DNA of 64,000 nucleotides, taken from Aureobasidium sp. EXF-3400. Lineage: Eukaryota; Ascomycota; Dothideomycetes; Dothideales; Saccotheciaceae. The stretch lies in contig SWBL01000028.1 in the NCBI GenBank assembly GCA_024195585.1, forward strand, positions 162,677 to 226,676, in the 5' to 3' direction. Position 1 is the first letter of the stretch. Each line of letters begins with the position of its first letter. The translations under genes were made by a program, and so were the position numbers. The notes beneath the pieces are model-generated. The model was not told the DNA's origin, did no database searches, and saw only the letters and a program-made list of their open reading frames with translations. Shown here in pieces: positions 10,402 to 21,151 of the stretch.

Positions 10402-11077
10402 TCAAGGTGGTAGTGAGAGACTCGCGGCAAGAGGCCCACACTCTTCGAGCGTGCTGACGAATGCATCGAGTTTGATAAGGTCCGTTATGTTCTCGGAACA
10501 AAATGCAGCAGCAGATCTTTGGAGTGACGTGTCCGCGAAGTTCGGAGCGGTGGGTCCGCAAAGGTATCGTATGAGTCTGCAAAATTCCTGTTGGTTGGTT
10601 GACCATCTCTGCATCATCAATTGAGTGAACCTGGGGATGACCAGTACTCGTAGAGAAGGAACATTGTATTTGTCGGCGGCGGCAAACACGTTGACGTGAA
10701 ACATGAAGGCTTTGATTGTCAACGCCAGGTAAACGTGTTGGTTAGGATCGTAAATATGCCGAATCATCGTACGGATTGCCTCCGGGTCTTCATCAGTGTC
10801 ATCGAGGCAAATCTCGTTGCTTGAAGCGACCTGATGCTCAAACTAGCATTAATTCAGCTGATTCAATTCATTGTCTGTAACGTACTGGGAAGTTGCCATT
10901 GAAGGCTCTGAAGAACCATTCTGATTTTTGAGCTAGTATTTGCTTGTCTCCGTGAATGGATTCACCGTCTCTCAACTTGATTCGAACGTCAGAGAGAGCC
11001 TTGTTGTCGAACAAATCGACATGTAAGCGGGCAGGTTTGACGTCTGGTTCATCATCCGATACGTTTGATTTGGGCAT
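10402..11077 (-). CDS. BTB/POZ domain protein C, shortened tail
   Basis: Exons 11077-10886 and 10830-10402, giving 206 residues. The ATG at 11077 is the first in frame; an in-frame TTG lies 24 nt upstream. BTB elements match A and B (VDLFDNKALSDVRIKLRDG, DKQILAQKSEWFFRAF, AIRTMIRHIYD, VNVFAAADKYNVPSLR). The intron in the middle of the domain is conserved, but the first intron of A and B is absent. The frame ends at a TGA soon after DAFVSTLEECGP, where A and B continue into a cysteine-bearing tail, so that tail is missing. The frame stays open for some 70 codons past the TGA but shows no resemblance to the A/B tail. It may be a diverged or decaying member of the array. Confidence 0.7.
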
Positions 11078-11544
11078 GGGGAACAGCAACGGAGAAGTCA
11101 AGCAGCGAAGATGCTAACAGCCAAGTGAGAAAGAAGAAGCTGGAAAGATAACCACTGTCTTCATGCGATTCATCGGCCCTGTCTGTGGTCCAGAGAGCGG
11201 GCGTCTAATGATTCCTTCACCGTAGGCATATTACTCCTTGGGAGTAAAGACAAACAGAACCAAGTGCCAAGAGGTGATGTCTGAAGTCGCTTCCCCACAC
11301 GAGTCATGAGAGCTTTCGAGGCCGCGACGCACGGGCCAGAAGATTTTCTGGTCGCAAGCAAAAATCCGAAAAGTGCAGTGAAGCTTTTGAAGCAGTAGCG
11401 CTTGTGTATCTTTTGGTTCGACCTTTCATTCTACACCTTTTCATCTCATCTGCAAACGACTGTCACTACATAGTCGCCTCGAGTCACCCTTTGCGAAGCC
11501 CCTCCCATCAATTGCGCAACACAGATCGCGATCCACACATCACA
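11078..11544. other. Divergent promoter region between BTB C and La
   Basis: Includes the La leader, which is pyrimidine-rich just before the ATG. No other feature seen. Confidence 0.5.
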
Positions 11545-12786
11545 ATGTCCGACATCAAGGTCTCTCCCCCCGCTGAGGCCGATCCTGCCGCCACTTCTAT
11601 CCAGAACGACAAGACCGTCGAGCAAACCACCAACCCCGATCAGACCACCGAGCTCTCCGCCGCACCTACTACCCCGGAAGATGCTGTGATGGCCGAGGCC
11701 AAGACCGAGGAGCAGAACGAGAAGAAGGAAGAGGCTGCCGAGACCAAGCCTGAGACCACCACCGAAGAGGGTATGAATGTTCCTCGCGCGCGAAACCATT
11801 GCGCAATCGCTAACAAGCACACAGCCTCCAAGCCTGCTGAGAACCAAGGCGAGAAGAGAGGCGGACGTCCCCAGGGCAATGCCCGCAACACCAAGCGCGT
11901 CAGACCCAACTACGACGAACTGCCAGAGAGCAGCGACCCCGAGGAGATACGTCGCCAGGTCGAATTTTACTTCTCCGACTCCAACCTCCCCACCGACAAC
12001 TACCTCCTCAAGCAGACCGGCGGCCACAAGAACCTCCCCGTCGATCTCAAGGTTATTCACAACTTCAAGCGCATGCGTCACTTCCAGCCTTACTCGGCTG
12101 TCCTCGAGGCCTGCAAGGCCAGCACTGTGATCGATGTCACCGATGACGGTCAAATCACCCGCAAGGAGCCCATCAGCGACAAGTTCAGCGATGACGTTGA
12201 TAAGAACCGCAAGATGCTCGAGAACGAGACCATGGCTCGCAGCATCTACGCCAAGGGTTTCGGCGACGAGAAGCCCACCAGCCAGACCGATATCGAGGAG
12301 TTCTTCACCGTCTACGGATCCTTCAACGCCGTGCGCCTACGCAGACACGGAAACGGCGAGTTCAAGGGCAGCGTTTTCGTCGAGTTCTCGGATGAGAAGA
12401 CCGCTGAGGAGTTCCTCAAGCTTGACCCCAAGCCCGCTTTCCAGGGCTCAGAGCTGAGCATCAAGAGCAAGAAGGCATACGTTGACGAGAAGCTCGAGGG
12501 CATCAAGAATGGCACCATCACTCCCAACGACAACTGGAAGGAGAGAAGAGACAACGACCAGCGCGGCGGCCGTGGAGGCCGTGGTGGTAACGGAAGAGGA
12601 CGTGGCGGACGTGGCCGTGGTGGAAATGGAAGAGGTGGTCGCGGTGGCCGTGGAGGTCGTGGCGGTGACCGTGGTGATCGTTCAGAGCGCCCCAACACTC
12701 GCAACTCAGAGCGCGAAGACCGCAAGCGTGGCCGTGAAGATGAGGGCCAGCAAGGTGAGGCCAAGAAGACCAAGACCGACGAGTAG
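11545..12786 (+). CDS. LHP1: La protein (RNA polymerase III transcript chaperone)
   Basis: Exons 11545-11770 and 11825-12786, giving 395 residues. La binds the UUU-OH end of nascent Pol III transcripts in the nucleus and protects tRNA precursors. Visible parts are an acidic/Thr-rich N-terminus, the La motif (IRRQVEFYFSDSNLPTDNYLL..., about 110-190), an RRM (SIYAKGF...FKGSVFVEFSD, about 215-300) and an RGG/Gly-Arg-rich tail ending in a basic-acidic cluster. The 54-nt intron (GTATGA...CTAAC...ACAG) contains no in-frame stop and keeps the frame, so an intron-retaining product would have 18 extra residues. The start was chosen at the first ATG followed by the conserved acidic N-terminus. An upstream frame exists but is leader. 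Confidence 0.92.
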   Translation: MSDIKVSPPAEADPAATSIQNDKTVEQTTNPDQTTELSAAPTTPEDAVMAEAKTEEQNEKKEEAAETKPETTTEEGMNVPRARNHCAIANKHTASKPAENQGEKRGGRPQGNARNTKRVRPNYDELPESSDPEEIRRQVEFYFSDSNLPTDNYLLKQTGGHKNLPVDLKVIHNFKRMRHFQPYSAVLEACKASTVIDVTDDGQITRKEPISDKFSDDVDKNRKMLENETMARSIYAKGFGDEKPTSQTDIEEFFTVYGSFNAVRLRRHGNGEFKGSVFVEFSDEKTAEEFLKLDPKPAFQGSELSIKSKKAYVDEKLEGIKNGTITPNDNWKERRDNDQRGGRGGRGGNGRGRGGRGRGGNGRGGRGGRGGRGGDRGDRSERPNTRNSEREDRKRGREDEGQQGEAKKTKTDE

Positions 12787-13505
12787 ACGCGTTCCAAGGA
12801 GGATGGAATATGATCTTGCTTGACGATAAAGTGATATTGCATGGGTCATGGCGTTTTCTTGTTCCTACAAAAAGGACTGAGCGGTGGTTGTAAGAATTTC
12901 TGGGCTTGGTACCTGCGAGTAGTTGGAAGGCAAGACTACTTTCGAAAAGCAATTTATTACTTCTGATTTCAACGAGAGACGAACCCCACTGTACATTTTA
13001 TCTGTGGTCTTGTCTCAAATATGATCATGAATTCCCCATGATGCATACACGTATCAGTGAACTCGCAAAACCAGCGATCTGATGCTCGCCTTCCCTCTTT
13101 GTTTGTCTCGAGATCATCTTATCCAGATACGTTTCGTCATCTCACGTCATTTCTGGTTCTACTAGTTGAAAAGGTCTGATAGCCATGGATTCAGATCACC
13201 AATATATCGTAGCCAGGGTGTTCCCAAAAAGCTGATGGACTTGGACAAATTCCGCAAAGTCCGAGGCACGTCCAGAAAGTTGTTCGAGTGACGCGACATT
13301 TATTCTTGCCGACACTTGCTCTACACCACATCGCGGAGTCCTCTTGCTTTACCTCGAATCGCAGCGACAATTGCCTTCTTCGACAACGAGTCTCGACCAC
13401 ACACAACTGCTTTTTGCTAGAAGAGCCTACGCCACAAACTAATATTTGTAACCTACCACACGATCACCTTCCAGACACACCCTCTATTCACCTCGATCTC
13501 GAAAC
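12787..13505. other. Intergenic between La and IMP2
   Basis: La 3' untranslated region and IMP2 leader. No additional gene, repeat or RNA seen. Confidence 0.5.
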
Positions 13506-14201
13506 ATGAACCGACTCCCATTCTGGACGAATTCCGCCGCAAAAGGCGGCCTCATCGGTATCGCCGGCACAATAGTAATGAACGACCACTTCCTCGAAAT
13601 CCTAACCATCGAAGGCATCTCCATGGCCCCCACCCTCTCCCCTACTTTCAACGAAACAGGCGCCAAAGACGTTATCGTCATGAAAAAATGGAAACCCACC
13701 GCAAACCTCAAACGAGGAGATGTAGTGATGCTCAATCTACCACACAAACCTGAGAAGCTGGGGATCAAGAGGGTGATTGCGCTAGAGGGTGATTGGGTGA
13801 CGTTGGATTATAGGAGGAGGCCGAAAGAGAAGAGGGAGGGAATGACCAAGGATGGAATGGTTTGGGATGCTATTGGTGAGCAGAAGGAGTTTGGGGTGGG
13901 GAAGAGGAGGTGGAGGGTACCGCTTGGTCATGTGTGGGTTGAGGGTGATAATGCGAGTGCGAGTAAGGATAGCAATACCTACGGTCCGGTGAGTACTGAG
14001 TGGACTTGTGATATGCTGAGATATGAGTTTTGCTGACATGATGTGATGCAGGTCTCGAAATCGTTGATTGCCGGGAAAGCTATATTCTGTCTGTGGCCCT
14101 GGGAACGATTCGGTGAAAAGCATTGGGATGGATACAACATCAAGACCAAGGTCGAGCAAACTGGACCGGTTGAGGTTGGCGAGTGGGAAAATTTGTACTG
14201 A
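13506..14201 (+). CDS. IMP2: Mitochondrial inner membrane protease subunit 2
   Basis: Exons 13506-13988 and 14052-14201, giving 210 residues. Serine-lysine peptidase of family S26 that removes intermembrane-space sorting signals from proteins at the mitochondrial inner membrane, together with subunit 1. The catalytic serine lies in EGISMAPTLSP and the lysine in GIKRVIALEGDWV. The HVWVEGDN box and the NTYGP/VSKSLIAGKA junction across the intron are also typical. The N-terminus carries a short membrane-anchor-like stretch (GGLIGIAGTIVM). Length fits the family. It is convergent with the dehydrogenase gene, with 56 bp between stops. Confidence 0.93.
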
Positions 14202-14257
14202 GAATGGTACGAAATGACATTAAAGGTAAGCTTCTGCTCTCTGCTCTTGCTTTCATC

Positions 14258-15411
14258 CTACTTCTTAAAGACGATGCCAATCTCCCTACACACTGCTTCT
14301 GTCACTTCTCTGGTGTTGCTGTTTCCCGCTAAATCCCTCGTTTTGACACCAGCTTTAGTCACATTCTCAATCGCTTGCATGAGCTTATCGGCAGTGCCGT
14401 CCAACTTCCCCTGACCAAGCCACCTCACCATCTCAGCTGCGCTCCAGAAAGCACCCACGGGGTTTGCAACACCTTTACCAGCGATATCAGGAGCACTGCC
14501 GTGGATGGGCTCAAACATACTAGGATGCTTTCTCGTAGGGTCCAGATTGCTGCTGGGAGCGATGCCGATACTGCCACTCAGAGCAGCTGCTAAGTCACTG
14601 AGGATATCGGCGTGCAGATTCGTCGCTACGATGGTGTCCAGACTTTCAGGGTTGTTGACCATGCGTACTGTCATCGCATCTACAAGCATCTTGTCATGCT
14701 TGACGTCTGGATACTCCTCGGCGACTTCGTAAAACACCTTGTCCCACAAGACCATACCGTGTCTTTGAGCATTGCTCTTGGTCACCATCGTCAACTTTTT
14801 CCTCGGTCGCGATTTTGCTGTCTCAAAGGCGAATCGCATGATTCGTTCAATGCCGACGCGACTGAAGATTGCGAGTTCGGTGGCGATGGTGTGGGGACTG
14901 TTCTCGTGGGTTGTACCACCTTGACCTGCATATTCTCCTTCGCTGTTTTCGCGGATGATGATCCAATCGAGGGTGGATGGGTCGGATTGACAAGACGAGA
15001 GCGGGGATCTGGTGCCTGGCAGAATTCGCGTGGGACGGACATTGACGTATTGGTTCATGTCTTTGCGGATGGGAAGGATCAGACTCCAGAGCGAGATGTG
15101 GTCAGGTACGTCTGGTGTCGCGTCAGTGACAATCCATCTTGTCGGCAAGCATGGTCAAAGATACCTGGCCAACCGACAGCACCGAAATAGATGGCATCAT
15201 GCTTTTGCAGCTGGGCCATACCATCTGGTGGCATGTACCATCCCCTCTCCTTGTATGCTTTACTGCTCCAATCAAAGTTGGTGTATTCGAATTTGAAGCT
15301 TCCATCAACTTCAGCCAGTTTATCCAAGACTTGGATGGCGGCTTGTGTGATTTCTGTGCCAATACCGTCGCCGGGTATCGCAGCGATCTTGAAGGTTTGC
15401 GTACTTGACAT
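14258..15411 (-). CDS. Tartrate/D-malate dehydrogenase-type decarboxylating dehydrogenase
   Basis: Exons 15411-15165 and 15111-14258, giving 366 residues. It belongs to the isocitrate/isopropylmalate dehydrogenase superfamily: FKIAAIPGDGIGTEI at the start, NVRPTRILPGTRS, IIRENSEGEYAGQGG, TKSNAQRHGMVLWDKVF, NLHADILSDLAAALSG and EPIHGSAPDIAGKGVANP. The GAVGWPDVPDHISLW stretch across the intron fits the tartrate dehydrogenase/D-malate dehydrogenase branch rather than LeuB. Expected chemistry is NAD+-dependent oxidative decarboxylation of a 2-hydroxy diacid; the exact substrate cannot be fixed from sequence. The ATG at 15411 is preferred over a GTG two codons earlier. A TATA-like box lies about 85 bp upstream. 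Confidence 0.87.
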
Positions 15412-15942
15412 CTTCACTGGTATTATGATCTGGGGTGGTAGAGAGAAGAGAGGAGCGATATGGGCATCATTGGCAATAGTGGGGCATAGCGGGGCATTTA
15501 TATACCAAGGTCAAGCGGAGTAACGAAAGTGCGCATCAGAACGGTAGCCCGAGGTCGGAGATGTGAGGTTCCCGTCGGGCACCCATGTGTCTCTGTCTCG
15601 CATGTGAAATGATTGCTATCTGCGATCTCCTCAGTGGTTCCTATATTGGCACGTGGTATTCACTATATTAGCGTTTATATCGGTCAACGTGATATCAAAG
15701 ATAGCTGACTCGAACGAAACCCGACAGAGCGGAGGTGGTGCAAGTGCTCGGAGCTTGGCTTCTTTAACGCCGAGCGGGTGACGATGTTTACTTGCAGCTC
15801 GAATTGTTTTGCGACAACAGCAATACCTTTACATCAACACCATAATCAGATACTATAGTGCATTTTAACGAAACAGCTCTTATACAACCCAGCATCTGAT
15901 CCGCATAACATCATCTTCACCACAACATAGCTAGCTGAAAAC
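15412..15942. other. Divergent promoter region, dehydrogenase and CDC16
   Basis: Contains a TATA-like box for the minus-strand gene. The rest shows no supported feature. Confidence 0.5.
15497..15504 (-). promoter_or_regulatory. TATA-like box of the dehydrogenase gene
   Basis: Minus strand TATATAAA, 86 bp upstream of the ATG at 15411. Spacing is plausible for a regulated fungal promoter. Confidence 0.45.
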
Positions 15943-17855
15943 ATGGAAAAGTTCCTGCGCGATTGGCGACAGGATGCTCTGAACAAACACCAGTACGAAT
16001 CAGCCATTTTCGTCGGCGACAAGCTACTCGCCTTGACCAGTGTGTGCTGAATTTCTTTTCTACGGTTGTCGATCTCTTCTAACATGGATGATCAGACAAT
16101 GACAAGGACGCTTTCTGGCTGGCCCAAGTGCACTTCTCGACGGCAAACTACACACGCGCCCTCGGTTTCCTCTCAAGACAAGACCTGATCGCTCGCAACC
16201 CGTCATGCAAATACCTCGCGGCTCACTGCTACGTCAAGCAAAGTCGATACGACGAAGCATTACACATCCTCGGCGACAAGAACCCTGTTCACCTCATCAC
16301 CTCCTCGGATCGAACACGCCGGAAACTGCAACACCTCGACCCGCGAAATGCTCTGGGAAAGATGGCCAAACTGCCACAATTGAGATCGGATCGGGTGGAC
16401 CGCAGTGAAGAAAGAGACAAGGAAGATATGAGCAATATCCGCTTCGAAGCCGCCATGTGCTACTTGCGCGGGTTCTGCTACGCAAAGCAAAACGCCTTTG
16501 ATCGCGCAAAAGACTGCTACAAAGATGCCGTACGAATCGATGTGCTGTGTTTTGAGGCCTTCGACCAGCTCATGAAGAACTCACTCATGTCACCAGCCGA
16601 AGAGTGGGAGTTTTTGGATTCTCTGGACTTTGACAGCGTCAGTGCTTCCGATACTCCTGCCTCAAGTATGCAAGAAGCTGGAGAGTTTACAAAAATGCTC
16701 TACATGACGAGATTGTCCAAATACAGCAGACCAGACGACTTCAATGCCGCAGTTGAGACTCTGTCAACGCATTACAACCTCTCCAGCAATTCATCCATCT
16801 TGTTATCCAAAGCCGAACTTCTCTTCACCAATTGCCGCTTCCGGGACTCTCTATCATTAACGACACAAATCCTCGAAACAGATCCTTACAATTTTTCCGC
16901 TCTGCCTGTCCATCTAGCCGCCCTTTTCGAACTCAAAGAAACAAACGCACTCTTCCTGCTTTCTCATGACTTGGCAGATAGTCATCCAGAGGAAGCATGC
17001 ACTTGGCTAGCAGTAGGAACTTATTACCTGAGTATCTCACGCATCCCCGAAGCCCGTGGTTATTTTTCAAAAGCCTCACTCATGGACCCCCATTTCGGTC
17101 CTGCCTGGATTGGATTCGCACATACTTTTGCTGCAGAGGGCGAACACGATCAAGCCATTTCTGCTTACTCCACCGCTGCTCGTTTATTCCAAGGAACACA
17201 TCTCCCTCAACTCTTCCTCGGTATGCAAAACCTTCAACTCGGCAACTTATCGCTGGCAAGAGAATACCTGGAGACTGCATATACAATGTGTGAAAACGAC
17301 CCTCTGGTGCTCAATGAGATGGGAGTAGCTTACTACCAAGACTCACAATACGACTCTGCAATCCGCACTTTCGAACTCGCCATTTCCATTGCTGATGATT
17401 TATCTCCTTCTGCCTCTTCGACTCTGGATATCAAGACCAATCTTGCACATGCTTATCGTCGCAATACTCAATTTTCTCTTGCGCTTACTACTTTTTCAGA
17501 GGTGCTCAGGCAAGGAGGTAAAGATGCTGCTATTTTCTCAGCGAAAGGCTTGGTATTGCTGGAATTAGAGGAATGGTTTGAGGCTACGGTGACTTTGCAT
17601 GAAGCATTGGCTTTGTCGCCGCAAGATCCTGTGGCGACGGAGTTATTGCAGAGGGCGTTGGAGGGGTTGGAGGGGGAGGAGAAGGTTGAGCAGGTCGATG
17701 TTGATGTGGATGGGTTTTTGGGGGAGAGACTTGCTAGGGCGGAGCAGAGGAATAGGCGGAGAGGGAGGGGTGAGACGATGAGTCCTGTGGATGGGACAGA
17801 AATCAGTGTTGAAGAGGGAGATTGGACAGTAGCGACTGAAGAATCTGGAGTTTAG
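15943..17855 (+). CDS. CDC16: Anaphase-promoting complex subunit Cdc16/APC6
   Basis: Exons 15943-16039 and 16096-17855, giving 618 residues. TPR scaffold subunit of the APC/C ubiquitin ligase that drives mitotic exit. The start MEKFLRDWRQDALNKHQY and NDKDAFWLAQVHF across the intron match Cut9/Cdc16. Repeated TPR helices run from about residue 40 to 550, for example PEEACTWLAVGTYYLS, PEARGYFSKASLMDPHFGPAWIGFAHTFA, EYLETAYTMCENDPLVLNEMGVAYY and NLAHAYRRNTQFSLAL. The tail is basic/acidic and low complexity. Length is in the usual range. It is convergent with BTB D. Confidence 0.92.
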
Positions 17856-18240
17856 GATGCTGAGACTTCTTGGAGAGAGAGATGGCTTGAGTAGCTCTTT
17901 TTTCGATAGTCTTGTGATACCATTTTTCCTTCTTTCATGAGCTTGGTGTCTGAATGTTCTTGCCCCTTTTTTCTTTTTTCTTCCTTGTGATTTCTTCCTG
18001 CTCTACATTTTCTTCTCTTCTGCCATTCTCTCCTTTCTTTCCTTCTAATCTTGTCTTTCTCTTCCCCTTCTTCTTGCTCTCCACAAGCGACATACGAAGT
18101 AGCGACGAAGGCTCGATGGTTCTAGCAAGGAGCTATGACTTGTTAGGTTGAATTGTTGTAGTATGTGTAGCTGATATCTTGAAATCCTCGAGAAATTGAG
18201 CAACGACGAGAGCGGGTGAGAGACGTCTGAATGCACCAGA
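17856..18240. other. Intergenic, pyrimidine-rich tract
   Basis: A T/C-rich stretch (about 17960-18080) follows the CDC16 stop on the plus strand. It may belong to the 3' untranslated region; no gene seen. Confidence 0.5.
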
Positions 18241-19211
18241 TCATGTGGATGCTTGGTCAGGTTTCTTGGGTTTCAATTCTTCAGGCACTTCCTTATGACT
18301 GACATCGCCTAAAAGGCAGCAAGCTGTTTTTCGGAAGTGGTTAGTACGAAGCTTTGGAGGGAACAAAATACACAAACTCACTTTGCCACCACTCGTCATA
18401 ACTATCGTGCTCGTGATAGTGACAAAAAGGACCGCAGCATTTGCAAAGCATCTCTGTGTTGCTTTTCCCGAATCTCTTGTCCATGTACAAGTGATGACTG
18501 CGTAAAGCAAGACCACTCATGACAAGATGTAAGAACTCTTTAGGTAGCTGATCTTGGTGATTACGCTCAGCCTCGGAGGGGATCCAATGATTAGTGTACC
18601 ACTCGACGGCGTACCTGTACAGCGGTGCCGACGATAGCAGCGATTTGGTTGCCAAAATGATCGAGCTGTAAGGCAGGTCGCTCATCTCTCTACTCACGAG
18701 TTCGGCCATAACAGTCCTCCTCAAAGCTAATATGTCTACTCTGTCGGCGAAGATGTAGATATTAAACAGCTCGTCAGCATCAGGGGCATACAGCGCCTCT
18801 TTCAGCTGTCCGCTGTAGAGCCATCGAACGAACCAATCTGCACAGTCTCTATTCAGTTCGAGTTCCAGATGATCGCTGGTAGCCTCTTTGAATTTTCCAT
18901 ATAGAGCGGCTTCGTAGTATGAGGAATAGTGACACAGAAGAGGTTTGTGTACAAGTGCTTTCCAACCGCAAGTGGTGCGTAATTCGATCATGGCGTTTGC
19001 AGGAGGAGACACGGGATTGATGAGAATGTAGCTATGCGAAGTCAATGACTGTTCTTGAGTACCTTCGAGACATGACAAGGGTTGTGACTTTCGTCGGCCG
19101 TTCAATCATCTTGTCCAGTCGCGGAAGAATAATGGGAGACACATATACATACCTCAAAGCCTTGATGTCCCAGTGACCTTTGCTGGCCGCTTTATCGATG
19201 TCGACGTCCAT
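18241..19211 (-). CDS. BTB/POZ domain protein D
   Basis: Exons 19211-19153, 19031-18382 and 18323-18241, giving 263 residues. The BTB domain begins at about residue 20: YILINPVSPPANAMIELRTTCGWKA with VHKPLLCHYSSYYEAALYGKF, then LELELNRDCADWFVRWLYSGQL and YIFADRVDILALRRTVMAELV. The last intron has a perfect TACTAAC branch. Near the end is a cysteine cluster (MLCKCCGPFC and, across the intron, WWQTCC). It is more diverged from A-C than they are from each other, so it is not a recent copy. The start ATG is the first after an in-frame stop in exon 1. It is head to head with the unrecognised gene at 19859. Confidence 0.75.
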
Positions 19212-19858
19212 ATAGTACTCTTGGATTTGAGAAGACGGTTGAGTGATGAATTTGACGAGGTAGAAATTGGGACTCGCGGTCGTGAAGTTGGCTATAGCGT
19301 CGCTCGTTTCTTACTCGAGTTGATATGCCGTCTTATGCTGGGATTTGGATAGCTGTTGTGATGACGGAAAGCAATAACTTTTGTCCAGGGCAAGGATGAC
19401 TTTGAAATACAATTAATAGCAGGAAGAGATGGAAGAGGGCAAGTAATGGTAAGTTGGAAGTCGCGATGTGCAGTCAGTGGAGTTTCCCTTGTTCTGTTCC
19501 TCACGAGAAGGAAAAGCGATCGGGGTCCTACGCTATTCTTCTTGTATACAATGTTGAAAGAGCTGTGTTAATCAGAATTTCGATCACGGTGTTTTTGTTG
19601 CCCAAGGTTACAAAGTCAACGACACAAACATGTGATCGATGTTTGTCCCGGCGCATGTCTCAGACCCGTGTCGTTGCCTGTTTTGTTCATCAACGCCGAA
19701 ATAGTTGTCTGCTTTGTTTACCAAAACGGAAGCTGCGTTTGTGAAAGATCACAACTCCTTCTTACCTTTTCTTCTGGTTGCTACCGGTCAGTAGCAATAC
19801 TAAAACTACATATTGTCTGTTGATCTGTAGCTGACACCGAAGAATAGATCCATTCAAG
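19212..19858. other. Divergent promoter region, BTB D and the 398-residue gene
   Basis: About 650 bp shared between two accessory genes. No motif I can support, and no small gene. Confidence 0.5.
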
Positions 19859-21141
19859 ATGAAGCGCGAGCTCAGCAGCGATTATGAGGATCGTCCAGTC
19901 ACCAAACAAGCACGTCTATCCCCCTACGCTTTTGACAGGGATCAAACCCCCAGTCTGGCCGTTAAACAGTCCGTAGAGCCTCTCTTCAGAAAGCTTTGCA
20001 GAGACTTTGGCTGGTCACCCACAGAACCTGTCTGTGAAAAGATTAGCGACCTACTTAGCATCGATACATCCAGGACTGACAACGTTGAGCCGGCTCTCTT
20101 TGCGTTTGTGCAGTATCTCCCCTTTGTCTGGAACAATGGTGCCCTTTTGATTGGCAGCAAGCGGATCAACAACATTGTCAGATCAGTTTGGTACAAACCT
20201 CTAAGGCTTGGTGACAGCGTTGGAGAGAGCATCCACCTCAACCAGGGTGACAGCTTCAATGGTGAGAGTCTCCACAAGTCTGGACCCAAGCTCAGCAACA
20301 CCTTGGTTGATCGCTTCTGGCCTTCCTTCATCACTGCTTTCGATCTTTCAAGCAGAAAAGGCGATTATAGGTACATTATGGGCGTTCATACCATCTTACA
20401 CGCACTTCCCAAACTACGCAAGTCTTGCGATGATCGTGAGCTCCGAGCCTGGGCAGAAAGAGGTTCAACTACTGCGACTGTCCACATCCCTTTGAGAAAG
20501 TACGAGCTTCCTTTCTTGCCTGAGTCGGTATGGATGTCGAAGCCACTAGAAGTGCAACGCCCTCCACCTATCCCCCCACCCGCAGGCTCGTCGTCTCACT
20601 CGAGTGCTCAATCAAATTCCACAGCCGTCCCTCGTCCATCCTTCAGAGACATTGATCGAATTCAGTCCATGATCCTACGTCAACGCGGACGACTTGTCGC
20701 TGGTAGTGAACAGCGAGACAGACATGACCCAAGACCCAGAAGAAGCAGCGTCTTGAAGTCCGAGGAGAGATCCTCTGAACCACCGAAGTTACTGAGGTTG
20801 CATCGGATGCTGCCACAGAGACCTCCAACGATACTGCTTCGCAACTGGACCGGCAGCCTACTCCGATGGGACTGCTTGATCTGAGCGCGATCGATCATGT
20901 CAACCACATTCTTCAACACAACAACATTGATGTCTCCTTCGATGGAACAGAGCGCACTGCAGAAGCAAAGGTTCAACTCACCGTCACCTTCCCCGCTCGT
21001 GTCTCACAACAGAAGCCGGCCCTCCAACTCAGCCCCATCACATCGATCGGTACACAACCCGTCGTTCCATCCCGTCGTTCCATCCCGTCGTCTCGTACTC
21101 GAGGCGTTATGCGCTTTGGCTATGACTGCTGCGGACGGTAA
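19859..21141 (+). CDS. Second member of the unrecognised AFVQ-FVW family
   Basis: Best model: exons 19859-20702 and 20789-21141, giving 398 residues. The 86-nt intron is inferred because the first frame closes soon after, while the next frame resumes with family-like sequence (GLLDLSAIDHVNHILQHNN). Residues about 37-225 carry one copy of the module in the 872-residue protein: ALFAFVQYLPFVWNNG, IGSKR, VWYKP, FWPSFITAFDLS, GVHTILHALPKL, ELPFLPESVW. A motif like the other protein's C-terminal one follows. A 13-bp tandem duplication (21061-21086) changes the frame near the end. The other frame, which ends at 21151, would give LEALCALA, resembling LKALFEFA at the paralogue's end. The gene may be functional with an altered tail, or decaying. 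Confidence 0.55.
21061..21086 (+). repeat. 13-bp perfect tandem duplication inside a coding region
   Basis: GTCGTTCCATCCC occurs twice in direct succession. 13 is not a multiple of 3, so the second copy shifts the reading frame of the 398-residue gene. Confidence 0.85.
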
Positions 21142-21151
21142 CGCTCAGTGA

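Noticed and set aside
11446..12153. 235-codon open frame on the minus strand
   Set aside because: Antisense to La; composition follows from codon bias on the other strand.
13500..15420. IMP2 and the dehydrogenase as an operon-like pair
   Set aside because: They are convergent on opposite strands; closeness of the 3' ends is ordinary in compact fungal genomes.
19011..19111. Alternative start of BTB D at a nearer ATG (19109) with a 31-nt intron
   Set aside because: 31 nt is too short for a fungal intron. The exon at 19211-19153 gives a normal donor and a matching phase.
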